Assembly (NCBI RefSeq): GCF_010726245.1
Contig: NZ_AP022561.1
Span: forward strand, 3,906,001 to 3,970,000
Source: Mycolicibacterium aichiense
GTDB taxonomy: Bacteria > Actinomycetota > Actinomycetes > Mycobacteriales > Mycobacteriaceae
Direction of reading: 5' to 3'
DNA length: 64,000 nucleotides
The position numbers were made by a program, and so were the translations under genes. Positions 1-8,471 of this stretch are shown in pieces. The notes below the pieces were generated by a model. That model worked only from the letters and a program-made list of their open reading frames with translations. It ran no database searches and was not told where the DNA came from. The number at the start of each line of letters is the position of its first letter. The first letter of the stretch is position 1.

Positions 1-671
1 GGTCGGGTGGCCCAATCCCGTAACCGGACAAGCAGTTCGACGCTCTTGCGGAAGTCCATGTCCACCACGTGGCGCGCCGTGCACCCCAGCACCAGGGATT
101 TGCGCCCAGAGCGGTGATTCCACACCAGCGGAAGTTCGCGGTCGCCGATCGCCATCATCGCCCGCAGCGTCGGGTAGCTGGGTTCGGGCTCGTAGTAGAA
201 CAGCGTGTTCCACGCCGAGTGCATCACCCGCAGCGATTCGAGCGTGTGCTTGTCGGCTTCCTCCAGCGCGTCGTAGGCCGCGTAGGTATTGGCGAATTCG
301 GTGTCGCCGGAGCCGTCCGGGCACACGACCTTGCTCGACAGAAGCGAGGCGCGGATCGGCACGCTGTTCATCGTCCCGTCGATGTGCCAGTACAGCGAGC
401 CTTTCAGATAGTCGGCCAGCTCGTTGATGCTGGTGTCCAGGGTGACGGAGTAGACCTGCTCTCCAGTGCGTTCCGGCGCGAATGTGCCCAGCGTCTCGGT
501 GAATTCGACCTGTTCGGCGTCGCTGAAACCGATCTGCGGAAACACCAGCACACCACGGCGTTCGAGGAGGTCACGAAGACTGTCGGCATGCACACCGCTG
601 AGCAAGTCCGCCTTGGTGGCCCGGACTTCGGAGGCGATAGCCGGTGCGATATCGACAACCGACAGGCTCAT
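1..671 (-). CDS. TauD/TfdA-type 2-oxoglutarate/Fe(II) dioxygenase, N-terminal part (runs off window)
   Basis: Reading leftward from ATG at 671 the frame stays open to the window edge for about 223 residues. The translation contains YWHIDGT at residues 94-100, which fits the HxD iron-binding motif (H96, D98) of the TauD/TfdA family that hydroxylates substrates with 2-oxoglutarate and Fe(II). The N-terminal part (GVLVFPQIGFSDAEQ) also fits this family. The distal His and the Arg that binds 2-oxoglutarate lie outside the window. The start codon is separated by only 2 bases from a large palindrome, and a -10-like TATAGT (685 to 680) sits 8 bases before it, so the message may be leaderless. The TetR gene just upstream runs in the same direction and probably controls it. 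The substrate is unknown. Confidence 0.8.
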   Translation of the reverse strand, partial: MSLSVVDIAPAIASEVRATKADLLSGVHADSLRDLLERRGVLVFPQIGFSDAEQVEFTETLGTFAPERTGEQVYSVTLDTSINELADYLKGSLYWHIDGTMNSVPIRASLLSSKVVCPDGSGDTEFANTYAAYDALEEADKHTLESLRVMHSAWNTLFYYEPEPSYPTLRAMMAIGDRELPLVWNHRSGRKSLVLGCTARHVVDMDFRKSVELLVRLRDWATR

Positions 672-673
672 GG

Positions 674-705
674 CCGGTAACTATACACCGGCGTATAGTT
701 ACCGG
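674..705. promoter_or_regulatory. Large palindromic operator in front of the dioxygenase gene
   Basis: The arms CCGGTAACTATAC and GTATAGTTACCGG flank a 6-base centre and are perfectly complementary over 13 bp. The palindrome overlaps the last codons of the TetR gene and covers the -10-like TATAGT of the dioxygenase gene, so a bound dimer would block its promoter. No second copy is seen in front of the TetR gene itself. Confidence 0.75.
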
Positions 706-1343
706 GGCAGGACTCCGCGCAGGAACAGATCGACCGCGTGCAGCAGACGCCGGCGCTCTTCCTTCTGGCTGCGGTAGAGGCCGAAATCGGCCAACCGGGC
801 GGGCAACACCTCGACCATGGCCAGGAAATGCTCTGCCGCGAGCTCGATGTCGTCGACCTCGATGGCACCGGACTCGGCATGGCGCGCAAGGAGATCCATC
901 ACCTGCCGCTGGCGGCGCGCCCAGCCGAGAGAGTCAGCGCTGAGCGCGAATTCGGGAAAGCGGTGTGCTTCGTTGCGCGCGATTCGATGCAGCTGCACGA
1001 TGTCCGGATCGAGTGCTTGACGCAGCGCACCTTCGCCGATGGCTACCAAGGCGGCACGCAAATCCTGCTCGTCGGCGGCATCGCCAGTGTCGACCGGCAC
1101 CGCCCGGCTGAACGCCCACGGGATGACGTCGAGGAACACCGCGCGCTTGTCGGGGTAGCGAGCGTACAGCGTCGGTTTGGCGATTCCGGCGGCCTCGGCG
1201 ATCGCGACCATCGTCGTCGCGTCGTAGCCGTTCTCGAGAAACGTCCGCACCGCCGCTTCCCGGATCCGAAGGTGCAGAGCCGCGGCCTCGGCCTGCGTCG
1301 GCCGTCCGCCCCGCCGCTGCGCATCCGACGACGCCTTTGCCAT
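699..1343 (-). CDS. TetR-family transcriptional regulator
   Basis: A 214-residue protein of normal TetR length. Residues about 25-70 form the DNA-binding domain: an AAVRTFLENGYDATTM helix followed by the helix-turn-helix IAEAAGIAKPTLYARYPDKRAVF. The C-terminal ligand domain is unremarkable and gives no ligand clue. The stop codon lies inside a 32-bp palindrome that serves as the promoter region of the downstream dioxygenase gene (28 bp away, same strand). The likely role is local repressor of that dioxygenase. The ATG at 1343 is the only start that keeps the whole basic N-terminal leader (MAKASSDAQRRGGRP). Confidence 0.9.
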   Translation of the reverse strand: MAKASSDAQRRGGRPTQAEAAALHLRIREAAVRTFLENGYDATTMVAIAEAAGIAKPTLYARYPDKRAVFLDVIPWAFSRAVPVDTGDAADEQDLRAALVAIGEGALRQALDPDIVQLHRIARNEAHRFPEFALSADSLGWARRQRQVMDLLARHAESGAIEVDDIELAAEHFLAMVEVLPARLADFGLYRSQKEERRRLLHAVDLFLRGVLPR

Positions 1344-1425
1344 TCGCGAGAGTTTACGGCGCGATCTATCACATCGGGCGTTGCCGCGTGAGTTCCTCGC
1401 CGGCGCAGCCGCTGTTCGCTAGCCT

Positions 1426-1926
1426 GTGCCGGTGACCGACGCGGCAATGGATATCGAAGAGATCAAGAAGCTCAAAGCCCGATATTGCCGCCTGCTCGAC
1501 ACCAAAGACTGGGCTGGCTGGCGGGACGTCTTCACCGACGACTTCGTCAGTGACACCACCCCATCCGGCGGTGTGCTCATCACCGGCGCCGACAACATGG
1601 TCGAGTTCATCAAGAAGACTCTGGGCAAGCCCTCTCAACCCACCGTGCATCAGGTTCACGCTCCGGAGATCGAGCTGACCTCGCCGTCCACCGCCACAGG
1701 AATCTGGGCGCTGAACGACGTTGTGCGCCTTGCCCCCGGCGTCAACCTCGCGGGGTACGGCCACTATCACGAGACCTACGAGAAGTCCGGCGGACAGTGG
1801 CGGATCAAGACTTCCACCCTGACCAGGCTGCGCGAGGACGTATTCAATCCCCTATTCTCCATTCGGATTTCGCCACGCCTGCGTGATTCCGCGGCGCGGC
1901 TGGCACGAAAGCGAGGCATGGTCTGA
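1426..1926 (+). CDS. SnoaL-like / NTF2-fold protein
   Basis: A protein of about 166 residues with the typical start of the SnoaL-like family (IEEIKKLKARYCRLLDTKDW, then FTDDFVSDTTP). Members of this alpha+beta-barrel family act as small isomerases, hydratases or cyclases, or have no known activity. No catalytic assignment can be made. GTG at 1426, GTG at 1432 and ATG at 1447 are all possible starts, and the family homology begins near the ATG. The stop overlaps the start of the next gene (TGATG), so the two are translationally coupled with an NAD-dependent epimerase-like enzyme. Confidence 0.8.
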   Translation: MPVTDAAMDIEEIKKLKARYCRLLDTKDWAGWRDVFTDDFVSDTTPSGGVLITGADNMVEFIKKTLGKPSQPTVHQVHAPEIELTSPSTATGIWALNDVVRLAPGVNLAGYGHYHETYEKSGGQWRIKTSTLTRLREDVFNPLFSIRISPRLRDSAARLARKRGMV

Positions 1927-3032
1927 TGTCACAACGCACAGTTCTGGTCACCGGGGCATTCGGTCAAGTCGGCTGGCGTTGCACCGAAATCCTCGTGAAC
2001 CGCGGGTACACCGTCGTCGCCACCGACCTGCCGACCGAGACGTCCCGGACGGTCGCGGCCCGGCTGGCCGCCGGGCGACACCCCGGAGCATTCCTGCCGG
2101 TGTACGCCGACCTGACCGACGCCGATGCGGTGAGCGAAATGCTTGGTGACCACCCTCCTACCGCGATCGTCCACCTGGCCGCGATGCTGGCACCGGCCTC
2201 ATACCGCAATCCGAAACTGGCTCGCCGGGTCAATGTCGGCGGTACCACCAACCTGGTGTGGGCCGCCGCCGCACTGCCCGAACCACCGACGATCATCTAT
2301 GCATCCAGTGCGTCGGTGTACGGGTCCCGAAACCCTTATCGCTACCCCGAACTGATCACTCCGACGACACCAGTGAATCCCATCGACCAGTACGGCGAGG
2401 ACAAGGTGCTGGCCGAGAAGGTGATCACCGATAGCGGCCTGCCGCATGCGATGTTGCGTCTGGCCGGTGTCATCTCCCCCGACGCCGCAGGCTCGATGAA
2501 CAGTGACTACCTGGTTCTGATGCGAGCAACTCCCGGCGACAACCGGTTGCACACCGTCGACGCCCGCGACGTCGCGTTGGCCTTCGCCAACGGGGTCGAC
2601 CGCACCAAGGCCATCGACGGCAAGGTACTGTTGATCGGCGGCGATGAAACCCACCTGCACACGCATCGCGACGTCGAAGACGACATGATGTCCGCGATGG
2701 GACTCGGCCGGCTCGGGGCCGGTGCCAGTCTTCCCGGCGACCCCGACGACGAGCGGGGCTGGAGCTTCACCGGGTGGTATGACACGACGGAATCCCAAGC
2801 GTTGCTGGACTTTCAAGAACACCCCTGGCCCGAGACCGTAGCCTGGGTGGCCGGATCGCAAAGCGGCGCACTGAAGACAGTCCTGGGACTGGCGGGACCT
2901 GTTATCAGGCCCGTGATGCGACTGGTGCTGGCCGCGCAACGCCGCCAGGAAGGCCGCGGCCGGTACGCCGACCCGTGGAACTTCATCGCAGGTAAGTACG
3001 GCCCCGAAGTCCTGGCCGGTGCGGGCGACTAG
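1926..3032 (+). CDS. NAD-dependent epimerase/dehydratase-family SDR
   Basis: A 368-residue extended SDR. The N-terminus VLVTGAFGQVGWRC has the GxxGxxG nucleotide-binding loop, and the active site shows a Ser-rich strand (YASSASVYGS) and YGEDK, the YxxxK catalytic pair. It would bind NAD(P) and oxidise, reduce or epimerise a hydroxylated substrate. A C-terminal extension of about 60 residues beyond the usual core contains a hydrophobic, possibly membrane-associating stretch (LAGPVIRPVMRLVLA). It overlaps the SnoaL-like gene by one base and ends 6 bp from a convergent gene. No sugar-nucleotide genes are nearby, so a lipid or xenobiotic hydroxyl group is more plausible than a sugar substrate. 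Confidence 0.85.
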   Translation: MSQRTVLVTGAFGQVGWRCTEILVNRGYTVVATDLPTETSRTVAARLAAGRHPGAFLPVYADLTDADAVSEMLGDHPPTAIVHLAAMLAPASYRNPKLARRVNVGGTTNLVWAAAALPEPPTIIYASSASVYGSRNPYRYPELITPTTPVNPIDQYGEDKVLAEKVITDSGLPHAMLRLAGVISPDAAGSMNSDYLVLMRATPGDNRLHTVDARDVALAFANGVDRTKAIDGKVLLIGGDETHLHTHRDVEDDMMSAMGLGRLGAGASLPGDPDDERGWSFTGWYDTTESQALLDFQEHPWPETVAWVAGSQSGALKTVLGLAGPVIRPVMRLVLAAQRRQEGRGRYADPWNFIAGKYGPEVLAGAGD

Positions 3033-3038
3033 GGACGC

Positions 3039-3878
3039 TCAGTTCGGGAAGGCCGCGATCACCGTTTCGCCGAACTCGGCGATCGACTCGGGTGCACCGA
3101 AATCGGCAAACCAAATGTAAAACCGTTGCGCCCCTTGGTCACGCAGTCGGGCGAAGTACGCGATGAGTTCGTCGGCACGGCCACAGACCAGACCGGGACC
3201 GAGATGTCCCCAGCGTCGGCGGCTCTTGTCAGCCACCTCGTCGCCGTCGGCGTTGCGGCCGATGAACCCGACCATCTGCTGGACTGAGGCGCGCGCCGCG
3301 CCGATGGCGGGCAACAGTTTCGGCAACTCCTGGACGTAGGTGGCGGGCAGGTTCCACCAGTCGGCGTACTGGCGTACCAGCTCCAGCATCCGGGGTCCGC
3401 GACCGCCGAGCAGCAGCGGGATCGGCCTGCTCGGTTGGGGCTGCTGGGCGTCGTCACCGGCCCAGTACCCCTTCAGCGCGATGAGGGTCTGCTCGAGAGC
3501 GGCTACCCGCTGCTTTCCTGTCGCGGTGCCGAATCCGAACTTGGCCAGCTCGTCGGGCATGGACCCGGAGCCCAGGCCCAAATCGAATCGTCCGCCCGAT
3601 GCCTCGGCAAGTGTGACGGCCTGCTTGGCCAACACCGCGGGCGCACGGAAGGGATCGCAGAGCACCAGGTGACCGATCCGCAGGCGCTCGGTTCGGGCGG
3701 CCACCCAGGTCGCCGTCGTCATCGCTTCCCAAATCGGGCTGGCCGGTGCCATCGGCGTCTCGAGATGATCGAGGAAGGCCACCCCGTCGAAACCGCTTGC
3801 TTCGGCCGTCTGGGCTCGCAGCACCAAATCGTCGATGCCCATTCGGCTTTGCGGGATGTACAGGTGCCACTCGACCAT
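3039..3878 (-). CDS. LLM-class (luciferase-like) oxidoreductase, probably F420-dependent
   Basis: A 279-residue protein starting MVEWHLYIPQSRMGIDDLV from ATG at 3878. The frame is open further upstream, but that part overlaps the divergent SDR gene and its promoter. The TIM-barrel LLM signatures are present (GFDGVAFLDH, RIGHLVLCDPFRAPAVLAKQ, GRFDLGLGSG, PIPLLLGGRGPRML). In mycobacteria such proteins commonly use F420, though FMN cannot be excluded. It is transcribed divergently from the SDR at 3974, with a perfect 14-bp palindrome between them. Confidence 0.85.
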   Translation of the reverse strand: MVEWHLYIPQSRMGIDDLVLRAQTAEASGFDGVAFLDHLETPMAPASPIWEAMTTATWVAARTERLRIGHLVLCDPFRAPAVLAKQAVTLAEASGGRFDLGLGSGSMPDELAKFGFGTATGKQRVAALEQTLIALKGYWAGDDAQQPQPSRPIPLLLGGRGPRMLELVRQYADWWNLPATYVQELPKLLPAIGAARASVQQMVGFIGRNADGDEVADKSRRRWGHLGPGLVCGRADELIAYFARLRDQGAQRFYIWFADFGAPESIAEFGETVIAAFPN

Positions 3879-3936
3879 GATTCGACCTTTCGCGTCCGTC
3901 GCGCCGAGGTGCAGGGTAACGTGATTCTCGCTTTCG

Positions 3937-3950
3937 GAGAACCGGTTCTC
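3937..3950. promoter_or_regulatory. Palindrome GAGAACCGGTTCTC (GAGAAY-family site A)
   Basis: A perfect 14-bp inverted repeat in the divergent promoter between the LLM gene and the SDR gene. It has the same half-site as the other GAGAAY sites of the window, but a 2-base instead of a 3-base centre. In that respect it also resembles the KstR core (AAC-N2-GTT), so it could belong to either regulon. Confidence 0.6.
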
Positions 3951-3973
3951 GGATAGTCGTGAGAGGAGCCGAC

Positions 3974-4759
3974 GTGTCAGGACGGTGCACAGGCAAGGTC
4001 GCATTGGTGACCGGCAGTAGCCGGGGCCTCGGCAAGGCGATAGCGCAGCGACTGGCCGCCGAGGGCGCCACCGTGGTGCTGACCGCCCGCACCGCCGAAC
4101 CCGATCCGAAGTACGACGGCTCACTGGTACAGACCCAGCAGGAGATCGTCGACGCCGGCGGCACCGCCGTCACCATCGCCGCGGACCTGTCCGACTCCGC
4201 GGACCGCGAGCGGTTGTTCGCCGAGACCGTTGCTCAGGTCGGCGCCCCGGACATCGTCGTCAACAACGCCGCGGTCACCTTCCTGCGCCCGCTGGACGGA
4301 TTCCCCGAGCGGCGGGTCCGGTTGATGCTGGAGATGCACGTCGTTGCACCGCTGCACCTGACGCAGCTCGCCATCCCGGCCATGCGGGAGCGCGGCCGCG
4401 GGTGGGTGCTCAACCTCACCTCGGTTGGCGGCGATCTGCCCCCGGGACCGCCGTTCTCCGAGTTCGACCGCACCGCCGGGTTCGGGATCTACGGCACGGT
4501 CAAGGCGGCGATGAACCGGATGACGAAAAGCCTTGCGGCCGAGTTGTACGACGACGGTATCGCCGTGAACGCCGCCGCGCCGACCAACCCTGTCGCCACT
4601 CCGGGGGCCGGCAGCCTGGACCTCGCGAAGACCGATACCGAGGACATCGAGCTGATCACGAGGACCGCGTTGGAGCTGTGTACCGGCGATCCGTCGACCG
4701 TGACCGGGCGCATCGTGCAGACCCAGACATTTCTTCGCGAGATCGGCGCGCTGAGCTGA
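3974..4759 (+). CDS. Short-chain dehydrogenase/reductase (classical SDR)
   Basis: A 261-residue classical SDR: TGSSRGLGKA is the TGxxxGxG cofactor loop, NNAAV the conserved NNAG-like motif, LNLTSVGG the Ser strand and YGTVK the YxxxK catalytic pair. The start is taken as GTG 3974, which has GAGAGGAG 6 bases upstream. An earlier GTG at 3959 lacks such a site. It probably oxidises or reduces a hydroxyl/keto group. It is followed at once by a phosphotransferase-type gene, and the pair is likely cotranscribed from the palindromic promoter at 3937. Confidence 0.88.
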   Translation: MSGRCTGKVALVTGSSRGLGKAIAQRLAAEGATVVLTARTAEPDPKYDGSLVQTQQEIVDAGGTAVTIAADLSDSADRERLFAETVAQVGAPDIVVNNAAVTFLRPLDGFPERRVRLMLEMHVVAPLHLTQLAIPAMRERGRGWVLNLTSVGGDLPPGPPFSEFDRTAGFGIYGTVKAAMNRMTKSLAAELYDDGIAVNAAAPTNPVATPGAGSLDLAKTDTEDIELITRTALELCTGDPSTVTGRIVQTQTFLREIGALS

Positions 4760-4779
4760 CCGGCGATCTCCTCGACGAG

Positions 4780-5721
4780 TTGCGGGACCGCCTTGCCTCC
4801 CAGGGGATTTCCGGGCTGCGGCCGTTGGCCGGTGGGGCCTCGAGCCTGACCTTCGCCGGTGACCTCGCCGATCGTCGTGTCGTGGTGAAGGTCGCCCCGC
4901 CCGGCCACGCGCCCATCGCGCACCGTGATGTTCTTCGTCAGGCCAGAATCATCCAGGCCCTGCAGGGCACGGCGGTGCCGGTGCCGGAGATCCTGTTCGA
5001 CGACGCGGGCGAACCACCGGACATACCACCGCTGTTCGTGATGTCGTTCTCCCCCGGAACGTCGGTGGAGCCGCTGTTCGGCCCCGACGACGCCGGTGCG
5101 GAGACCGCGGTCGCCGAGCGGTTTCATCGTGCCGCCCACACTCTGGGTGTGCTGCACCGGCTGTCACCTGCCGAGTTCGGCCTGACCGGCGAACCGGTCA
5201 TAGCCCCGGCTGCCGAGGTCGACAAATGGTGTCGCACATTGGAAACGGTGGATCCGGCGCTCGCGCCCGGTTGGCAACAGGTTGCGCACGCATTGCACGT
5301 CGCGACCCCGCCCCCGATCGCGCCGGCTATCGTGCACGGCGACTTTCGATTGGGCAACCTGCTGGCCGACGAGCAGGGCATCACCGCTGTGATCGACTGG
5401 GAGATCTGGTCGGTCGGCGACCCGCGTGTCGACGTCGGCTGGTTCCTGATCAACTCCGACCCGGACACCTATCGGCGAGCCACCCCGTACCGCGGGACGA
5501 CCCCGCCGGTGCGCGAATTGGTCGCCGATTACCGGGATGCGGTGGGAAGGCACGTACCCGACCTCGAGTGGTTCCAGGCGCTTGCCTGTTTCAAGTCGAC
5601 GGCCACCTGGTCGCTGATCGTCAAACACAACCGGCGCCGGATGACAGCCGACCCCTCGTTGGAGGCGATGGCCGAGGCCCTGCCCGGCTTACTCAACCGA
5701 GCGGCCCATTACCTGGCTTGA
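4780..5721 (+). CDS. Aminoglycoside-phosphotransferase-like (APH/choline kinase fold) protein
   Basis: About 313 residues. The kinase-like fold is clear: LRPLAGGASSLTF nucleotide loop, RVVVKVAPPG with the ATP-contacting Lys, IVHGDFRLGNLL catalytic loop (HGD..N) and VIDWE metal-binding Asp. Relatives sit beside acyl-CoA dehydrogenases in many actinobacteria (ACAD10/11-like N-terminal kinase domain) and may phosphorylate hydroxyacyl intermediates, which fits the acyl-CoA context here. The start is uncertain. TTG 4780 is the first standard codon in frame after the preceding gene, but a CTG at 4756 overlapping the SDR stop (CTGA) would give tighter coupling. Confidence 0.8.
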   Translation: MRDRLASQGISGLRPLAGGASSLTFAGDLADRRVVVKVAPPGHAPIAHRDVLRQARIIQALQGTAVPVPEILFDDAGEPPDIPPLFVMSFSPGTSVEPLFGPDDAGAETAVAERFHRAAHTLGVLHRLSPAEFGLTGEPVIAPAAEVDKWCRTLETVDPALAPGWQQVAHALHVATPPPIAPAIVHGDFRLGNLLADEQGITAVIDWEIWSVGDPRVDVGWFLINSDPDTYRRATPYRGTTPPVRELVADYRDAVGRHVPDLEWFQALACFKSTATWSLIVKHNRRRMTADPSLEAMAEALPGLLNRAAHYLA

Positions 5722-5807
5722 GGCACGAACGACGAAGCAGGGCAGAGTTTTCCACAGTTCTGACTTCATCCACAGGTCGGCTTTGGCGTCGGGTTTTTGT
5801 CGGTGGT

Positions 5808-5823
5808 TCGCACTAATGTTCGA
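5808..5823. promoter_or_regulatory. SOS box (LexA site) TCGCACTAATGTTCGA
   Basis: Matches the mycobacterial SOS box TCGAAC-N4-GTTCGA at 11 of 12 defined positions. It ends 3 bases before the ATG of the DUF222/HNH gene, so that gene should be DNA-damage inducible and possibly leaderless. Confidence 0.7.
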
Positions 5824-5826
5824 TGT

Positions 5827-7158
5827 ATGGGTTTGATCGACGGCGTGTTGGAGGCGCTCGACGATGTCGTCGAGGCGTTGGCCGCAGTCGATCTCGAGGG
5901 GTTGTCACCGCCGGATCGGTTCAGGGTTCTGCAGCGGTTGGAGACCGCGCGACGCCGGCAGGTCGCAGTGTCGCACGCGGTGGTGGGGCGGTTGGAGCAG
6001 GTCGAGGGCTGCCCGCCGGTACCGATCACCCTGGCCGATGTGTTGCGGATCAGTCCGCGGGAGGCCAAACGCCGCATGCGGGATGCCGAGCAGGTGGCGC
6101 CGCGGCGGGCGTTGACCGGTGAGCCGCTGCCGCCGCTGCTGCCCGAGACCTCCAAGGCCTGGCACGACGGGCAGTTGGATGGCGAGCATCTGAAGGTGAT
6201 CCAGAAATTCTTCCGTGACTTGCCCGATCATGTCCCGACGGTGGAGGTCGAGAGGGCCGAACGCACACTGGCCGAGCACGCCCAAACGATGCGGCCCGAT
6301 CAGTTGGACAAGATCGCCCACCGGTTGGCGCTGCACCTCAACCCGGACGGGACGTTCTCCGATGACGACCGCGCCCGCAAACGCGGCTTCGTCTGGTGCG
6401 GTGGGCAACAAGTCGACGGGATGAGTGTGGGCCGGCTGATCGCCACGCCGGAGTTGCGGGCGCTGCTCGATGGGTGGTTCACCAAGTTCGCCGCACCCGG
6501 GGTGTGCAACCCCGCCGACCAGACCCCCACCCTCACCCCATCCGAGGATGTGGCCGACCGCGACCTGCGCAGCCACGCCCAACGCCAACATGACGCGTTG
6601 ACCGCACTGGTGCGCGGTCAGCTCGGGGATCCGAAACTCGGTCAGCACAACGGGTTACCCGTCACGGTGATCGTCTCGGCCACCCTGCAGGACCTGCAGG
6701 CCAAGACCGGGCACGCGGTCACCGCCACCGGAACCCTGCTACCCATCCCCGACGTCATCCGGATGGCCAGCCACGCCTACCACTACCTGGCCCTGTTCGA
6801 CGGGATGCGCGGGCAGGCGTTATGGCTGGGCCGCACCAAACGGGTGGCATCGGCTGATCAGCGGATCATGCTGCACAGCAAGGAACGCGGTTGCACCCGC
6901 CCGGGATGTGACGCACCGGGCTATCTCACCGAGGTCCACCACGTCGACGAATGGGCCCAGGGCGGGCTGACCAACATCGACACCCTCACCCTGGCCTGCC
7001 CGGCCGATCACCGACTCCTCGACCACGGCTGGAAAACCCGAAAACTCGCCAACGGCAACACCGAATGGATCCCCCCACCACAACTCCCACTCACCGCAGG
7101 CACCAACACCTACCACCACCCAGAACGCCTGCTTGCCAAGGACGCCGAAAAGGACTAG
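5827..7158 (+). CDS. DUF222 / HNH endonuclease, 13E12 repeat family
   Basis: A 443-residue protein with an N-terminal DUF222 region (about residues 5-300) and a C-terminal HNH nuclease domain (about residues 345-410: CTRPGCDAPGYLTEVHHVDEW, then LTLACPADHRLLDHGW). This is the architecture of the mycobacterial 13E12 repeat proteins, several of which are known to be SOS-controlled. The start is set at ATG 5827 because the SOS box ends just before it, although the frame is open to 5797. Its stop codon overlaps the stop of the convergent acyl-CoA dehydrogenase gene (CTAG). The biological role of the family is not established, and repeated copies elsewhere in the genome are expected. Confidence 0.92.
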   Translation: MGLIDGVLEALDDVVEALAAVDLEGLSPPDRFRVLQRLETARRRQVAVSHAVVGRLEQVEGCPPVPITLADVLRISPREAKRRMRDAEQVAPRRALTGEPLPPLLPETSKAWHDGQLDGEHLKVIQKFFRDLPDHVPTVEVERAERTLAEHAQTMRPDQLDKIAHRLALHLNPDGTFSDDDRARKRGFVWCGGQQVDGMSVGRLIATPELRALLDGWFTKFAAPGVCNPADQTPTLTPSEDVADRDLRSHAQRQHDALTALVRGQLGDPKLGQHNGLPVTVIVSATLQDLQAKTGHAVTATGTLLPIPDVIRMASHAYHYLALFDGMRGQALWLGRTKRVASADQRIMLHSKERGCTRPGCDAPGYLTEVHHVDEWAQGGLTNIDTLTLACPADHRLLDHGWKTRKLANGNTEWIPPPQLPLTAGTNTYHHPERLLAKDAEKD

Positions 7159-8453
7159 CCGCGCGGAATGCCGGCCAGCCGGTCGGCGAACTTCTCTTCG
7201 GCGGCGGCTCGCAATCGCAAGAGGTGTTCGGAGGGAAACAGATCCGGCGCCGGTTCGCGGTTCTTCAGCAGCAGCCGGGCCAAGGTCACCTTGTGCACCT
7301 CGGTCGGCCCGTCGGCGAGCCCCAGCACGAACGACTCGGTCAGGTATTGCACGAACGGCATCTCGTGGCTGGTACCCAGCGAACCGTGAATCTGCAGTGC
7401 GCGCGCCGAGACGTCGTGCAACACCTTCTGCATCATCGCCTTGACGGCCGAGATATCGGCCCGTACCGCCTTGTAGTCGTTGTACTGGTCGATCTTCCAC
7501 GCGGTCTGCAAAGTCAGCAGCCGGAACGCCTCGATCTCCATCCAGGAGTCGGCGACCATCTCCTGCACCATCTGCTTGTCCGCCAGCACGCTGCCCTGCG
7601 TGTAGCGCGACACTTCCCGCTCGCAGATCATGTCGAATATCCGCCGCACCAGGCCGACGGTCCGCATCGCGTGGTGAATTCGACCGCCACCCAACCGGGT
7701 TTGCGCCACCACGAACGCACCACCGCGCGGGCCAAGCATGTGGTCGGCGGGGACACGCACGTTCTCGTACCGCACGTAGCCCTCGCGGCCGCCGCCCCCG
7801 AGCGGCTGGTAACCCAGCCCGACATCGCGCAGCACGTTGATCCCGGGGGTGCCGCCGGGCAGCACGAACATCGAATACCGGTCGTACGGCGCGGCATCGG
7901 GGTCGGTCATCGCCATCACGATGATGAACGACGCTTTGGACGCGAACGACGAATACCACTTCTCGCCGTTGATGACCCAATGGTCGCCGTCTTGCACAGC
8001 GGTGGTCTCGAAGATCTTGGGATCGGCGCCACCCTGAGGTTCGGTCATCGAGAAGCAGGAGATGATGCGGTTGTCCAGGAGCGGCTCGAGATAACGCTCC
8101 TTGAGCTCCGGCGTGCCGTAGTGCGCGAGGATCTCACTGTTGCCCGAGTCCGGCGCCTGCGAACCGAAAACGATTGGCGCGCACTCGGACCGGCCTAAGA
8201 TCTCATTGAGCAGCGCCAATTTCACCTGCCCGTAGCCCGGGCCGCCGAGATGCGGGCCCAGGTGAGTGGCCCATAAGCCGCGGTCTTTGACGATCTGCTG
8301 CAGCGGCGGAATCAACGCCTGGCGTACCGGGTCGGTGAGGTCATGCGATTCGGAGACGATGTAGTCGATCGGCTCGCACTCCGAGCGGACGAATTCCTCG
8401 ACCCACTTCAGTTGATCAGCCCAATCCGGATCGGTGGAGAAGTCCCATGACAT
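7155..8453 (-). CDS. Acyl-CoA dehydrogenase (FadE, ACAD10/11-like)
   Basis: A 432-residue FAD flavoenzyme that alpha,beta-desaturates acyl-CoA. Visible family features are the [11 protein letters not shown] flavin/substrate segment, [11 protein letters not shown] and the C-terminal helix [14 protein letters not shown]. The C-terminal active-site region reads [10 protein letters not shown], so the Glu-Gly-Thr of medium-chain enzymes is replaced by Asp-Gly-Pro, as in the ACAD10/11 branch. It is third in a thiolase, enoyl-CoA hydratase, dehydrogenase operon (18 bp after the hydratase). The acyl chain it handles cannot be told. Confidence 0.9.
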   Translation of the reverse strand: MSWDFSTDPDWADQLKWVEEFVRSECEPIDYIVSESHDLTDPVRQALIPPLQQIVKDRGLWATHLGPHLGGPGYGQVKLALLNEILGRSECAPIVFGSQAPDSGNSEILAHYGTPELKERYLEPLLDNRIISCFSMTEPQGGADPKIFETTAVQDGDHWVINGEKWYSSFASKASFIIVMAMTDPDAAPYDRYSMFVLPGGTPGINVLRDVGLGYQPLGGGGREGYVRYENVRVPADHMLGPRGGAFVVAQTRLGGGRIHHAMRTVGLVRRIFDMICEREVSRYTQGSVLADKQMVQEMVADSWMEIEAFRLLTLQTAWKIDQYNDYKAVRADISAVKAMMQKVLHDVSARALQIHGSLGTSHEMPFVQYLTESFVLGLADGPTEVHKVTLARLLLKNREPAPDLFPSEHLLRLRAAAEEKFADRLAGIPRG

Positions 8454-8471
8454 GTGTTTCGTCCCTTCCGA

